Assembly: GCA_015060385.1 (NCBI GenBank)
Contig: SUYO01000011.1
Coordinates: 1 to 43,662 of the forward strand
Source: Bacteroidales bacterium
GTDB taxonomy: Bacteria > Bacteroidota > Bacteroidia > Bacteroidales > UBA932
Direction: 5' to 3'
DNA: 43,662 bases
Positions within the stretch are counted from its first letter, which is position 1, and every line of letters starts with the position of its first letter. The notes under the pieces are model-generated. The model did no database searches. It had not been told where the DNA came from and worked only from the letters and a program-made list of their open reading frames with translations. Positions 8,583 to 17,550 of the stretch are shown here, one piece after another. The position numbers and the translations under genes are program-made.

Positions 8583-9737
8583 TTATTTAAGGTTCACGAT
8601 CTTTCCTGCAAAAAGTATATCAGAGTTCTCCCTGTCTGCGATGAAGAATACATAGGGCCGGTCGACCTTCATGGTCTTCAAATCATACTCGGGGCGTACC
8701 GAAGTCATCCGTACAGTTATGCTTGTCACTGCAGCTGCCTCGGTTCCTGACTCGGCGATGTCTATGTAGCATTTCTGCTTCACCTGGCTTACGGCAAGAG
8801 GGCCGGACTCGGAGATTCCCTTGAAATCTGCAGCGGCTGTGAAAGCAGTCCTGACACCCATGTTCATAAGGGCCTTGTTGAGGAGCATGTCGGTTTCAAG
8901 CCTTACCTTAGGCATACTGAACCTGACCTCTGTCGGCGCAAGCATGCCCATCGCCTCCTTGTATACACCTTCATTCACATAAGGAAGGACGTCATCTATC
9001 TTCATGCCTGACGGCGGAAGGACTACAAACATCGAATACCCGCTTCCCTTGTACGGAAGCTCGATCATCTGGCATCCCTGATACTCAGCATAGCTGTATC
9101 GTCCCTTACGGGCCATCATGTCCACCTTCGCCGTGCCGGACAGGCCGTGAAAATCCGCCTTGGAAGTAAGTGACGGATCGAAAGCCTCTTCCCATGGGGC
9201 ATTGAAATACAGGGCATTGAGGATGACCATCACGTCACCCGGAGTAAGTTCGTTCAATATCTTGTCTATCTTGCCTTCAGTATTCTCCGAGCACCAGTTG
9301 TTTATCGCCCGTACTGTCGCAGGATCAGAGAACCTGAGGGTCTCGACCAAGGCGTCATAATCCTTCTGAAGGGTGCTTACATAACGGTTGCGTACACTGA
9401 AATTACTGTCCATCCATACTGAATTGGCGGACTTCACAACCACAGAATCACCTCCGTCAAGCTCCAGTCCACTGAAGAGGCAGCCGTTGAGTGCATTGTC
9501 CAGTTCGACCTTCGTCTCTCCTTCCGCACCTTCCGTGAGCATCGAAAGAGCGACTCCTGCACTATATGGGGATACTACTACATTATCCGACGGGGATGAG
9601 ATTCTGTTGACCTGCTTGAAGAATGAAAGCGCAAATCCTGTCATAGAGCCTTCTGATGGCGGAGCAGTCGGCTGACCGCAAGACGCCATAACACATGCAG
9701 CCGCAACTGAAGCGGCGCAAAGCATCATTCTCTTCAT
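8583..9737 (-). CDS. Lipoprotein serpin (serine/cysteine protease inhibitor)
   Basis: A 384-aa serpin with lipobox VMASC (Cys20), so probably anchored in the outer membrane or surface exposed. Serpin landmarks are present: NVVVSPYSAGVALSML near the N-terminus, VILNALYFNAPWEEAF (helix F/strand 3A), the hinge ESGTEAAAV, and the C-terminal RPYVFFIADRENSDILFAGK. The inhibitory hinge (Gly-Thr-Glu-Ala-Ala-Ala at P15-P10) is intact. Counting from it predicts Thr-Ser as P1-P1'. A second ATG three codons upstream is possible. It lies between the AmpG-like and NamZ genes in one operon. Tannerella miropin is a characterised bacterial relative; the target proteases here are unknown. Confidence 0.92.
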   Translation of the reverse strand: MKRMMLCAASVAAACVMASCGQPTAPPSEGSMTGFALSFFKQVNRISSPSDNVVVSPYSAGVALSMLTEGAEGETKVELDNALNGCLFSGLELDGGDSVVVKSANSVWMDSNFSVRNRYVSTLQKDYDALVETLRFSDPATVRAINNWCSENTEGKIDKILNELTPGDVMVILNALYFNAPWEEAFDPSLTSKADFHGLSGTAKVDMMARKGRYSYAEYQGCQMIELPYKGSGYSMFVVLPPSGMKIDDVLPYVNEGVYKEAMGMLAPTEVRFSMPKVRLETDMLLNKALMNMGVRTAFTAAADFKGISESGPLAVSQVKQKCYIDIAESGTEAAAVTSITVRMTSVRPEYDLKTMKVDRPYVFFIADRENSDILFAGKIVNLK

Positions 9738-9758
9738 AATAATCATATAGTTTAAAGT

Positions 9759-11069
9759 TTATTTCTTTCCATAATCGGGATCGACCTTCAGCAGGAAGGT
9801 GACAAACACGGTTACAAGGCAGCAGACCATGACGAAACTGAAGAACCACACGTACCCTACGGCTTCCTGAATATATCCCGCGACCATACCTGGAAGCATC
9901 ATGCTGAGTGCCATGAAAGCGGTACACAGCGAATAATGTGCCGTTTTGAATTCCCCGTCGGAAAAGTATATCAGGTAAAGCATGTAGGCAGTGAAGCCGA
10001 AACCGTATCCGAACTGGTCCAGAGCCACGCATGAACTTATAAGAATGATGTTCTGAGGCTGGAAGGCCGCAAGGAACACAAAGGAAAGACAAGGAAGGGT
10101 AAGGCTGAGGGCCATAGGCCACAGGGATTTCTTCAGTCCCCACTTCGAAGCGGCGATTCCGCCGAGGATTCCGCCGACCGTCAGGGCCGCCACTCCTACC
10201 GTACCATAGACCACCCCCACTGTTTCAGTAGAGAGACCGAGGCCTCCCTGAGCTGAGGAATCAAGAAGGAAAGGATTCATCATCTTCACGAGGAAGGCTT
10301 CCGGCAGTCTGTACAGGAGCATGAAGGCCAGTGCTATCCATACATGCTTCTTGCTGAAGAAAGTGACGAAGGTATTTGCAAATTCCCTGAATATCTGACG
10401 AGCGTCTCCTCCGGAAGTCATTCTGGATACATCCGAAGACGGTCTCGGAAGACGGAAGGTGTGCCAGAGGGTCACCGCAGCGAAAATGACCGCACTTATG
10501 AGCAATGTGACTGACCAGGCCTGAGGGATGTCTCCCAGCTTTCTTTCGAGCAGACCAGCGATCACGACGAGGACGCCCTGTCCGAAGATCGATGAGAGCC
10601 GGTAGAACGTGCTTCTGATGCCGACGAAAAGCGACTGGTCTCCGGAATCGAGGGCAAGCATGTAGAAGCCGTCGGCGGCTATGTCATGGGTCGCCGAGGC
10701 GAAGGCCGTGATCCAGAACATGACCAGGGTGACCGTAAAGAGCGAGACATCCGTTCCGCCGGCAGCGATGACTTCCGCGGACGGATGCGGCAGGGTGAAG
10801 GCCACGATGGCGAAAGCCGCAGACATCAGGATCTGCATGGCCATTATCCACCATCTCTTGGTCTTGATTATATCCACGAAAGGGCTCCAGAGCGGCTTTA
10901 TCACCCACGGAAGATACAGAAGGCTCGTGTACATGGCCATGTCTCCCTTTGACATGCCCATATTGTTGAACATTATCACGGAGATGTTGTTCACGATGAA
11001 ATAAGGGATACCTTCAGCAAAGTAAAGGGTCGGTATCCATAACCATGGATTTATATGCTTTGTCTTCAT
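9759..11069 (-). CDS. AmpG-like MFS permease
   Basis: A 436-aa inner-membrane transporter with about 12 hydrophobic segments. The start LWIPTLYFAEGIPY and the segment FWITAFASATHDIAADGFYML are typical of AmpG-type permeases, which import anhydro-muropeptides. Placed between the DUF4922-SpoIID fusion and serpin-NamZ, it most likely carries peptidoglycan breakdown products into the cytoplasm. Other MFS sugar uptake cannot be excluded. A palindromic repeat sits just upstream, between its start and the stop of the SpoIID gene. A mild positive-inside pattern (DIIKTKRW, RLPRPSS) fits the fold. Confidence 0.85.
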   Translation of the reverse strand: MKTKHINPWLWIPTLYFAEGIPYFIVNNISVIMFNNMGMSKGDMAMYTSLLYLPWVIKPLWSPFVDIIKTKRWWIMAMQILMSAAFAIVAFTLPHPSAEVIAAGGTDVSLFTVTLVMFWITAFASATHDIAADGFYMLALDSGDQSLFVGIRSTFYRLSSIFGQGVLVVIAGLLERKLGDIPQAWSVTLLISAVIFAAVTLWHTFRLPRPSSDVSRMTSGGDARQIFREFANTFVTFFSKKHVWIALAFMLLYRLPEAFLVKMMNPFLLDSSAQGGLGLSTETVGVVYGTVGVAALTVGGILGGIAASKWGLKKSLWPMALSLTLPCLSFVFLAAFQPQNIILISSCVALDQFGYGFGFTAYMLYLIYFSDGEFKTAHYSLCTAFMALSMMLPGMVAGYIQEAVGYVWFFSFVMVCCLVTVFVTFLLKVDPDYGKK

Positions 11070-11085
11070 ATCGATATATGTTCAT

Positions 11086-11126
11086 GAGATCCTCACGTCA
11101 GACCTCCGGTCCTCCTCAGGATGACA
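11086..11126. repeat. REP-like palindromic repeat overlapping a gene's 3' end
   Basis: Starts GAGATCCTCACGTC and contains CCTCCTCAGGATGAC; the same two blocks occur at 308-342. The copy covers the last codons and TGA stop of the DUF4922-SpoIID gene (stop at 11116-11118) and most of the gap before the permease start. Confidence 0.75.
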
Positions 11127-13422
11127 GGCAGGAGCCAGGATAGTAATGTTCGAGAATCTGTGTATATGTATAACCTTTGGAGGCCATCACGGCCGCACCG
11201 ATCTGGCAGAGTCCCGCTCCGTGACCCCAGCCCTTGCCTTCTATAATTATGGAGTCTCCGTCATATCTGACGTCAAATGCCGAACTCTTGAGATGGCTCT
11301 CGGACAGTATTCTTCTGATCTCCAGTTCCTTGCCGACAATCATGGTCTTTCCGGTTCCGGTTATCTTCAGTTTCATGATCCTGCCGGAGCCGCCCCTTTC
11401 CATCGGTTCGATGGAAACCACGCGTCCAAGGTCGGTTCCGCTTCTGCGGCGTATGAGGTCGGAAAGATATTCCCTGTCATAGACCTCCGTCCACCTGTAG
11501 AAGTCGACGGTCTCCTGATCGTAGTTGTTCAACACCTGCGAGAGTATGGCCTTGTCAATCGTGTTGCAGAAACATTCTCCTTCGGGATCATGGTCCGGAG
11601 TATCAGGAAGAGGCTGGAGATACGGCAGGTCCCTGTCGTCCCAGCATGTGGAGAATGACTCCATCACTCCCCCGCAGCACTTCGAGAAACGGGCGTCGCA
11701 CAGTTCGCCTTCGTATCGGAGAACCTGTCCCCATGTGGCGTCGATCACCCTGCGTACGGTATCGCCGGTGGCGCGGGTCAGTCCCTGATACCTCTGGCAA
11801 TGGTCGTCGGCGCAGACATCGAAAAGGCTGTGGTCATCATGGTCATACCACTTCACATATTCATGGACCTTCAAATCCGTTCCGGACCTTTCGGCACACA
11901 ACATCGAATCAAGATGCGACATCAGCGAAGGTACGCCGTATATTCCTTCAGGCACAGGTACATGATGACCGCGGCGGGCCGCGGCGATCTGGGCCATCAC
12001 CCACGAGCGCGAAATGACCGCATGAGCCTTGAGGAACTCCTCAGAGGCCGAAGCGCTCATTTCGGAAGATATGACGCTGAGGAGATAGTCCTCGACTCCG
12101 ATGACATTTATTGCAGTCAGCCTGTCCTTGTCCACTATAATCTTCAGAGCTCCTGCAAAGGTCTGGCTTTCCTTTCTTTCCCAATGGAAGTTCACCCCGA
12201 TCGTTACTCCGTGAAGGATGAACGAGGCCTGTGCAAACTGGGTGGAGAGGGTCGGTGCATCAAAGTAAAGCTCGTCATACAAAGCACCGCCATACTCGAT
12301 CTTGCCCTCGCGAAGCACTGCCTTGCGGGTTCCGGCTCCGTCTGACAGGATCTCGAACTCTATCTCCCTCGCAGACATGATTCCGACATCAAGCAGGGGC
12401 TGGGTGCGCGTCAGACGCCATATTATCCTTTCTTCCTCTTCCTTGGAAATCGAGACTTCAGCAATCATTTCATTGAGGAGTTCCGGAGTTATCTTTTCAT
12501 ATTCCTCCTCAACCGGTACGATGAACATTCCTCCCATGTCCGCACATCCGGGGCTCATGGTCAGATGGTCGGGACCGTCACTGAAATAGTGGTGGGAGCG
12601 GTGCCGGCTGCGGAAGACTACTATTGACCTGAACTCGTTTTCTGTCCGGTAGGTGAAGAGATTGAACTGAGGTTCTGTCTCTCCTTCTCCGACAGGAGCA
12701 CAGTCCAGAAGGCGGTAGAAGAGCTTTGCAGCTGACTTCGCTGTTTCAGAACGGATTACGAAGACTCCCCTCGTGAACTTTTCGTAGTGGTAGAGACGGG
12801 CATCCTGGACAGAGGTAATGTATTGGAGATTGCCACGTCGTCCTTCGGACTCCTCGCAATGACATGACCCGGGGTCCCCGCAATGAGATGATCCGGATTC
12901 CCCGCAGAGACGGTCGACATCGTTGCGGAGGGGTATCAGGTCCTTTGGAGCAGCCTGGAAATGGTGGTGGTCCGGAGCTGAAGCCCCGCTCTTGGGGCCG
13001 TTGTAGAAGAATGTGAAGGCGTCGTACTTACGCGCCAGATCCAGCATGTCTATGTATCTGTGCCATATGGACTGGTCGGTGTGCCTTACAGCCGCGATGA
13101 CCAGATGGTCAGGAAATATCGGATAGGGGTTGACCAGGATATGGTACTTCTTGCCCTTGCGTCCCTCGAACTTGAGCATCGACTGCTCCGCAGGACGGTT
13201 TTCCGGGCACAGGAAGCATTTCCGGGCAGCTATGTCGGCCTTGCCGAGCTTAGCTGCCGAGGAGATTATTCTGGCAGGATTGAACTGGAGCCTGACGGTC
13301 AGGCCTCCGGCATCAAGTTCCCTTGTCCTGACATTCTTCAGGGCACGGTAATTATCACAGGCAAGAGGCCACCGGGAAAGCTGGTCCCCCACAAACTTAT
13401 GCAGTATCTTGTTATTCTTCAT
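11116..13422 (-). CDS. DUF4922 (HIT-like) - SpoIID/LytB fusion protein
   Basis: A 768-aa two-domain protein with no signal peptide. Residues about 1-345 are DUF4922, a HIT/GalT-like nucleotidyl-transfer fold: CFLC (69-72), [12 protein letters not shown] (98-109) and a His triad at 152-154. Residues about 353-765 are SpoIID/LytB-like: [14 protein letters not shown] (442-455, including the conserved Glu), [10 protein letters not shown] and the C-terminal [13 protein letters not shown]. SpoIID proteins are lytic transglycosylases acting on denuded peptidoglycan. Without an export signal the domain may act on imported wall fragments, which fits the adjacent AmpG-like gene. The start codon lies inside the preceding glycosyltransferase gene (11-base overlap). 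Residues 173-199 derive from a palindromic repeat, and another repeat provides the last residues and stop, so the native C-terminus may have been altered. Confidence 0.85.
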   Translation of the reverse strand: MKNNKILHKFVGDQLSRWPLACDNYRALKNVRTRELDAGGLTVRLQFNPARIISSAAKLGKADIAARKCFLCPENRPAEQSMLKFEGRKGKKYHILVNPYPIFPDHLVIAAVRHTDQSIWHRYIDMLDLARKYDAFTFFYNGPKSGASAPDHHHFQAAPKDLIPLRNDVDRLCGESGSSHCGDPGSCHCEESEGRRGNLQYITSVQDARLYHYEKFTRGVFVIRSETAKSAAKLFYRLLDCAPVGEGETEPQFNLFTYRTENEFRSIVVFRSRHRSHHYFSDGPDHLTMSPGCADMGGMFIVPVEEEYEKITPELLNEMIAEVSISKEEEERIIWRLTRTQPLLDVGIMSAREIEFEILSDGAGTRKAVLREGKIEYGGALYDELYFDAPTLSTQFAQASFILHGVTIGVNFHWERKESQTFAGALKIIVDKDRLTAINVIGVEDYLLSVISSEMSASASEEFLKAHAVISRSWVMAQIAAARRGHHVPVPEGIYGVPSLMSHLDSMLCAERSGTDLKVHEYVKWYDHDDHSLFDVCADDHCQRYQGLTRATGDTVRRVIDATWGQVLRYEGELCDARFSKCCGGVMESFSTCWDDRDLPYLQPLPDTPDHDPEGECFCNTIDKAILSQVLNNYDQETVDFYRWTEVYDREYLSDLIRRRSGTDLGRVVSIEPMERGGSGRIMKLKITGTGKTMIVGKELEIRRILSESHLKSSAFDVRYDGDSIIIEGKGWGHGAGLCQIGAAVMASKGYTYTQILEHYYPGSCLSS
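12828..12907. repeat. REP-derived in-frame insertion with 24-bp tandem units inside the CDS
   Basis: On the minus strand this holds GTCATTGCGAGGAGTCCGAA and ends GTGGCAATCT, a palindrome-type repeat familiar from bacterial intergenic regions. Within it, 12851-12874 and 12875-12898 are 24-bp tandem copies (5-6 mismatches), with a third partial copy to 12907. They encode 8-residue units ([16 protein letters not shown]) in frame in the DUF4922 domain. Confidence 0.8.
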
Positions 13423-14752
13423 TGTTCATCCTTATTCTGGCTTCAAGTTCCCAGGTACGGATCCTGTCCTTGTAGAGGTTGTTGGCATTGACCTTATCGA
13501 CATCAAGAGCCGCATCGGAATTTCCCTCCCACCTTCGACAGCAGTAGAGGACATCGTATATCCTGCCTATGCGGTACTCGCGGCTGATCCGGAGTCCGAG
13601 GGCATAGTCTTCTCCATAACTTGTGTTCGGAAGGTTCAGGGTCCTCAGCAGAGGAGTCCAGAAGGCTCTCGGAGCTCCCAGGCCGTTGATTCTGAGGGCA
13701 TTGTTGCGGCCGTTGTCTTCCGTCCACTCCCTATGGTCTATGATTCCCGGTGGAATCGGGTTCATCTGGAAATCGGTCATCTGATATGTACCCACGACCA
13801 TCGCACATTTCTGTTCGCGGAAGGCATCCACAATCTTCTGCAGGGTATCTGGACCGCTGTATACATCGTCGCTGTCGAGCTGGACAGCATATTCTCCGCA
13901 GCATTCGTGGTGAACGGCCATGTTCCAGCATCCGCCGATTCCCAGATCGTTCCTTCCGGGAACGACATGGATGAGCCTTCCGTCCCTTGAAGCGATCTCC
14001 GCGAGAAGGGCGGTAGTTCCGTCAGAGGAATGGTTGTCGACGACGATTACATTGAACGGGAAGTCACACTTCTGGCTCAGGGCACTTTCCACCGCGTCCC
14101 TTACCGTACGGATCCTGTTGAATACGGGAATCACTACCGTCGCCTTTACCGGATATGAGGCATTGTCAGCCTCGGGTTCCTTGAACACCGGCTTGAGATA
14201 GGCTCCGATACGCTTGAGATGTTCGGTACAGACCTTCTCCATCTCGATCTGAACGGCCCTGTTCCGCGGGTCGACATAATCGAACTGCTTTTCGCCGGAC
14301 TTTCTTGTGTCGGTCTCTACATCAGTATAAAGGAACTCGTTGATATGGACTATCCTGTCCATCCTCAGACGAAGGTCATACAGGGCCGCATATTCATAGT
14401 CTGTCTCCATCGCCCCGACTGCCTTCCTGAAGGATTCCGTGCGGAAGAAGAGCACGGTTCCGAAATCAAAGTCGTTTCTGAGGGCTCCTTTCTGGCAATC
14501 GATCAGAGGATGCTTCTTTCTTATTTCATTTCCCTGGGAATCGTGTACGATTCGGTAATGGTCAGCATAGACCATGTCTGCACCGGTATCCTCTGCTACC
14601 GAGATCATGCGTTCCTGAGCAAACATACCCATTTCGAGACGGTGGGTACCTGTGTACAAAAGAATATATTTCCCTTTCACAGAAGAAGCCAGTTCACGCA
14701 AGGCTGAAGTCCTGTCAAAAGGAAGTCCTGAAAAAGATTCTATGATCGGCAT
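13412..14752 (-). CDS. Family 2 glycosyltransferase with a degenerate N-terminal GT-A half
   Basis: A 446-aa cytoplasmic glycosyltransferase. The complete GT-A domain starts near residue 205: [19 protein letters not shown] and QLDSDDVY (the DxD-type metal site). The first 200 residues resemble a second GT-A half without a clear DxD: YILLYTGT at the strand where DxD would lie, then [10 protein letters not shown] and FRTESFRKA. The acceptor and donor are unknown. The neighbours (SpoIID fusion, permease, NamZ) hint at a wall- or nucleotide-sugar-linked role, but nothing in the sequence shows it. Its 3' end overlaps the start of the next gene by 11 bases, pointing to translational coupling. The upstream NUDIX gene is 12 bases away. 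Confidence 0.8.
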   Translation of the reverse strand: MPIIESFSGLPFDRTSALRELASSVKGKYILLYTGTHRLEMGMFAQERMISVAEDTGADMVYADHYRIVHDSQGNEIRKKHPLIDCQKGALRNDFDFGTVLFFRTESFRKAVGAMETDYEYAALYDLRLRMDRIVHINEFLYTDVETDTRKSGEKQFDYVDPRNRAVQIEMEKVCTEHLKRIGAYLKPVFKEPEADNASYPVKATVVIPVFNRIRTVRDAVESALSQKCDFPFNVIVVDNHSSDGTTALLAEIASRDGRLIHVVPGRNDLGIGGCWNMAVHHECCGEYAVQLDSDDVYSGPDTLQKIVDAFREQKCAMVVGTYQMTDFQMNPIPPGIIDHREWTEDNGRNNALRINGLGAPRAFWTPLLRTLNLPNTSYGEDYALGLRISREYRIGRIYDVLYCCRRWEGNSDAALDVDKVNANNLYKDRIRTWELEARIRMNNEE

Positions 14753-14764
14753 GAGCTTTAGTTT

Positions 14765-15349
14765 TTACAGAAGCGCAAGAAGGTCCTTGCGTATCATGGT
14801 GAATTCGGTTTCGAAGTTCGGAGTGAAGACTCCCTTGCCTATGTTGGCATCAATGTCAGCGAGTTCCCACCATCTTCCCTCATCGACCTCATCGAGGTCG
14901 GGATGGAGTTCGTATGAACCTACGACACCGAAGACATTGACCATCTCCTTTTCGATCTCCGACTCGAAAAGGTAGGTCTCGATATGGATGGGGTTGAACT
15001 CGGTGAAGCCAAGTTCCTCGGAAGCTTCCCTGTATACCGCCTCCAGAATGCCTTCGCCGTATGAGACATGGCCGCCTACGGCCGTATCCCATCTGCCCGG
15101 CTGGATATCCTTCTTCATCGACCTTTTCTGAAGGTAGATCCTGCTGAAACGGTCTATGATATGGATGTGGATTACCGGATGGAGGGGTTTCTTTCCGCTG
15201 TGGCAGTAGCTGCGGGTCGCACGTCCGATTACCAGACCGCTCGGTTCCACAATAGGAAACCACTCGCTGGACACCGCACGCTCGGGCATGCTCACCGCTG
15301 TAGGGGCCGGAACAACCGGGGCTATGTCATATGGGTATGTAAGTTCCAT
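14765..15349 (-). CDS. NUDIX hydrolase
   Basis: A 194-aa cytoplasmic hydrolase of nucleoside diphosphates linked to another moiety. The Nudix box is complete: G(x5)E(x7)REASEELGF in GGHVSYGEG..YREASEELGF. The layout, with PLHPVIHIHI before the box and YLQKRS..KDIQPGRWD, resembles the IPP-isomerase-like/YfcD branch. An N-terminal extension of about 50 residues precedes the core. The start ATG shares its A with the thioesterase stop (TGATG), so translation is coupled. The substrate cannot be told from the sequence. Confidence 0.88.
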   Translation of the reverse strand: MELTYPYDIAPVVPAPTAVSMPERAVSSEWFPIVEPSGLVIGRATRSYCHSGKKPLHPVIHIHIIDRFSRIYLQKRSMKKDIQPGRWDTAVGGHVSYGEGILEAVYREASEELGFTEFNPIHIETYLFESEIEKEMVNVFGVVGSYELHPDLDEVDEGRWWELADIDANIGKGVFTPNFETEFTMIRKDLLALL

Positions 15350-16083
15350 CAGAATACTATTTCTACACTGAATGCAGACTGTCCGTCCACCTTTCCCTCC
15401 ACAAAGACTCTTCTTCCGTCTTCCTCCTCTATCCTGGCCTTATATATCTCCACCTTGTCGCCTGGCTTGGTCTCGTGGTTGAAGTTTATCGTGAACTCCC
15501 TGACAGGTCTTGTGGAAGCAATATCGTAATCTACAGCATCCATGGCCCACTGCATGTACATGGCGTTGTTGGTATGGGCATTCATGTCAACGTCCGAATA
15601 TGCGACCATATGATCCATGACATGGACCGCCTCCACATCCTTCGGCATCACCACCTTGTCGGCAGGGGTGTCGATCACATTCTCCCTGCATACCGTACCC
15701 TCTTCCATGAGTTTAGGATCGCGCACAAGTCTGCGGGTCTCGAGATTGAGGACAAGCCATGAGGTCGTGGCCTTCACCCTCTCCCGTCCCCGGTCATCCG
15801 TAAGAATGAAGTCCCTGAGGAAAAAGAGACGCTCAGGACCCTTGTGCCATGTGGTCAGGGTTATCTTGTCCTTCCATTTCGGGGTGTCGGTAAACACGAC
15901 ATGAACCCTGGAAAGTATCCAGGCCGTGTTGGTGGCGATCAGGTCATCATAGCCGAATCCGAGGTAGACGGCATGGTTGCCGGCTGCCTCCTGGGCATAA
16001 TTCATGAACGACGCCGGCTTCAGACGCCACGATGCGTCGGTATCATAGCATGGTATGGTGATATCTTGAGTATACTTTATCAT
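15349..16083 (-). CDS. Acyl-ACP thioesterase (FatA/FatB-like)
   Basis: A 244-aa protein with the double hot-dog fold family pattern: releases fatty acids from acyl-ACP in the cytoplasm. Residues near 175-195 read SDVDMNAHTNNAMYMQW, carrying the conserved Asp-x-Asn-x-His set of this family. CYDTDASWRLKP at the N-terminus and the TTWHKGPERLFFLRDF block also fit. I use the ATG at 16083; the frame can be extended two codons to a TTG that overlaps the upstream stop. Two bases separate it from the HU-like gene. The link with peptidoglycan genes is by operon only. Confidence 0.88.
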   Translation of the reverse strand: MIKYTQDITIPCYDTDASWRLKPASFMNYAQEAAGNHAVYLGFGYDDLIATNTAWILSRVHVVFTDTPKWKDKITLTTWHKGPERLFFLRDFILTDDRGRERVKATTSWLVLNLETRRLVRDPKLMEEGTVCRENVIDTPADKVVMPKDVEAVHVMDHMVAYSDVDMNAHTNNAMYMQWAMDAVDYDIASTRPVREFTINFNHETKPGDKVEIYKARIEEEDGRRVFVEGKVDGQSAFSVEIVF

Positions 16084-16085
16084 GA

Positions 16086-17144
16086 TCAACGGTTAAGAAT
16101 TTCCAATTCTTCCGGACTGTAGAGGAACTGGTCGATCCACTCAGGGCAGAGACGGCCCACAAGCATGTATGCAATTACAATCGCTGCGAGGATCCCAAGG
16201 ATGATCAGCAGGATCCTGCCCCATCTTATTCCCTCAGGTTTTTTCTCAGGCTCTGCAGTCGGCGTTGCTTCAGGCGTTGCAGTCGGCGCTGCAGTCGGCG
16301 CTGCCGGTTGTGCTGCTGGCGTTGCCGGTTCAGGTACGGTTTCGGGTTCCGGTTCTACGACTGGTTCTGAGATCACGACCGGTTCAGGAACTGCAGCCTG
16401 CTCTTCTGCTTCAGGAAGAGGCTCCGGTTCCGGCATCGGTTCCGGTTCTGATTCCGGCATCGGTTCCACGAGCAGTTCGATCTCCGGTTCTGGTTCTGGT
16501 TCAGCGACCGGTTCGGGCTCCACGACCGGTTCAGGTTCCGATACAGTTTCGGTTAATGGCTCCGGTGTTTCGGCAACTGGTTCCATGTTCGGTTCGGGTT
16601 CCATGTTCGTTTCGGGTTCCGCAACAGGCATAGGTTCTTCGACGACTGGTTCCGGTACTGGGACTGATTCGAGTACCGATTTCAGTCCTACCACTGCGGC
16701 GCTGACCTCCTCGGAGGTCTCCTGGTGAGTCTTGAGCGATATAGGCTCGAGTCCGAAGCCCTCAGGATAAATGTCCAGATCCTCATCGGCAATGAAGAAG
16801 ATATTGTTCTCCTTTGTGGCCCTGAGCCTTCCCAGACCCGGAAACACTACCGCCTTCTTGACATGAAGTACAGACCTGAGTTCAGCGATGAAATCCTTTA
16901 TGATCTTTTCCGCGACTTCATAGGACAGATCGTTCGACCTTGCATAGAAATCCACCAAGGCATCCCCTTCGTCCGGACGGGCTCTGAAATACAGTTTCCG
17001 GTACGGAGGATTGATCGTATACCCCTTGTCGGAAAAGTAAGCTGGAACTGTTTCAGCCACAAAGCATCCGAGGCCCGGAAGGACCACCTTGTCGTTATCA
17101 AGGATCAGTTCCTTGACCATTTTAGATAAAAGATCTATGTCCAT
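16086..17144 (-). CDS. HU-like DNA-binding domain protein with Pro-Glu linker and C-terminal membrane anchor
   Basis: A 352-aa protein in three parts. Residues 1-135 match the HU-CCDC81-type bacterial module: [12 protein letters not shown], then [10 protein letters not shown] and [12 protein letters not shown], characteristic of IHF/HU-like folds in this phylum. Residues about 160-300 are a Pro/Glu/Val-rich linker (repeats of PEPVVEPEP type) that shifts to Ala/Pro/Thr. A single hydrophobic helix (about 311-330, [18 protein letters not shown]) follows, with a 20-residue tail. Relatives usually carry a periplasmic SPOR domain after the helix; none is visible here. It could tether DNA or a divisome component to the membrane. 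It is the first gene of the minus-strand operon. Confidence 0.75.
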   Translation of the reverse strand: MDIDLLSKMVKELILDNDKVVLPGLGCFVAETVPAYFSDKGYTINPPYRKLYFRARPDEGDALVDFYARSNDLSYEVAEKIIKDFIAELRSVLHVKKAVVFPGLGRLRATKENNIFFIADEDLDIYPEGFGLEPISLKTHQETSEEVSAAVVGLKSVLESVPVPEPVVEEPMPVAEPETNMEPEPNMEPVAETPEPLTETVSEPEPVVEPEPVAEPEPEPEIELLVEPMPESEPEPMPEPEPLPEAEEQAAVPEPVVISEPVVEPEPETVPEPATPAAQPAAPTAAPTATPEATPTAEPEKKPEGIRWGRILLIILGILAAIVIAYMLVGRLCPEWIDQFLYSPEELEILNR

Positions 17145-17191
17145 AAAGTCAGTTTTAGCGCCTTAGGTCAATTAATATCCGGATAGAAATA

Positions 17192-17199
17192 CAAATATA
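17192..17199 (-). promoter_or_regulatory. Promoter -7 box of the nine-gene operon
   Basis: The minus strand reads TATATTTG about 48 bases before the start of the HU-like gene. A TTTG lies 22 bases further upstream, slightly more than the usual 19-20. No other -7 box is obvious within the tightly packed run down to 6047, so this may drive all nine genes. Confidence 0.55.
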
Positions 17200-17268
17200 C
17201 TAAAAACTTGCTCAATTTGTGCAAAATGCAGAAAAGTCACAAAATCTTGTAAAATTTTTCGCAAAAAG

Positions 17269-17299
17269 TTTGGAGGTAAAGAAAAAATGTCTACCTTTG
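17269..17299 (+). promoter_or_regulatory. tRNA-Asn promoter, TTTG-N19-TACCTTTG
   Basis: TTTG at 17269-17272 and TACCTTTG at 17292-17299, separated by 19 bases: a full match to the Bacteroides-type promoter. The tRNA starts 38 bases beyond. GGAGGTA follows the -33 box and recurs at the same offset before bglX. Confidence 0.85.
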
Positions 17300-17337
17300 C
17301 AATCCCAAACGAAAACAACACGTTTGAGACAAAATAT

Positions 17338-17414
17338 TCCCGAATAGCTCAGTTGGTTAGAGCATCTGACTGTTAATCAGAGGGTCCTTGGTTCAAGTCC
17401 AAGTTCGGGAGCCA
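17338..17414 (+). tRNA. tRNA-Asn (GUU)
   Basis: The acceptor stem TCCCGAA pairs with TTCGGGA. The D arm is GCTC..GAGC, the anticodon stem TCTGA/TCAGA with loop CTGTTAA (anticodon GTT), and the T arm CTTGG-TTCAAGT-CCAAG. Discriminator G is followed by an encoded CCA. A strong promoter lies upstream and a terminator directly downstream, so it is a single-gene unit. Confidence 0.97.
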
Positions 17415-17445
17415 AAAAGCACTGAAGAAATTCAGTGCTTTTTTT
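17415..17445 (+). terminator. tRNA-Asn terminator
   Basis: A 12-bp stem (AAAAGCACTGAA / TTCAGTGCTTTT) with a GAAA loop and a seven-T tract, immediately after the tRNA CCA. Confidence 0.9.
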
Positions 17446-17550
17446 GTTTCGCAGACAGCAGGAACAAGACTACTTGGCAACACATTAAGTTCCAATACGT
17501 TATAAATACACTCCGTTGCCGGTCATTCAAAGAGCCGGGTGGCATTTGCG

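Noticed and set aside
16165..16728. Gly/Ser-rich plus-strand gene
   Set aside because: It is the antisense of the Pro-Glu linker codons of the HU-like gene.
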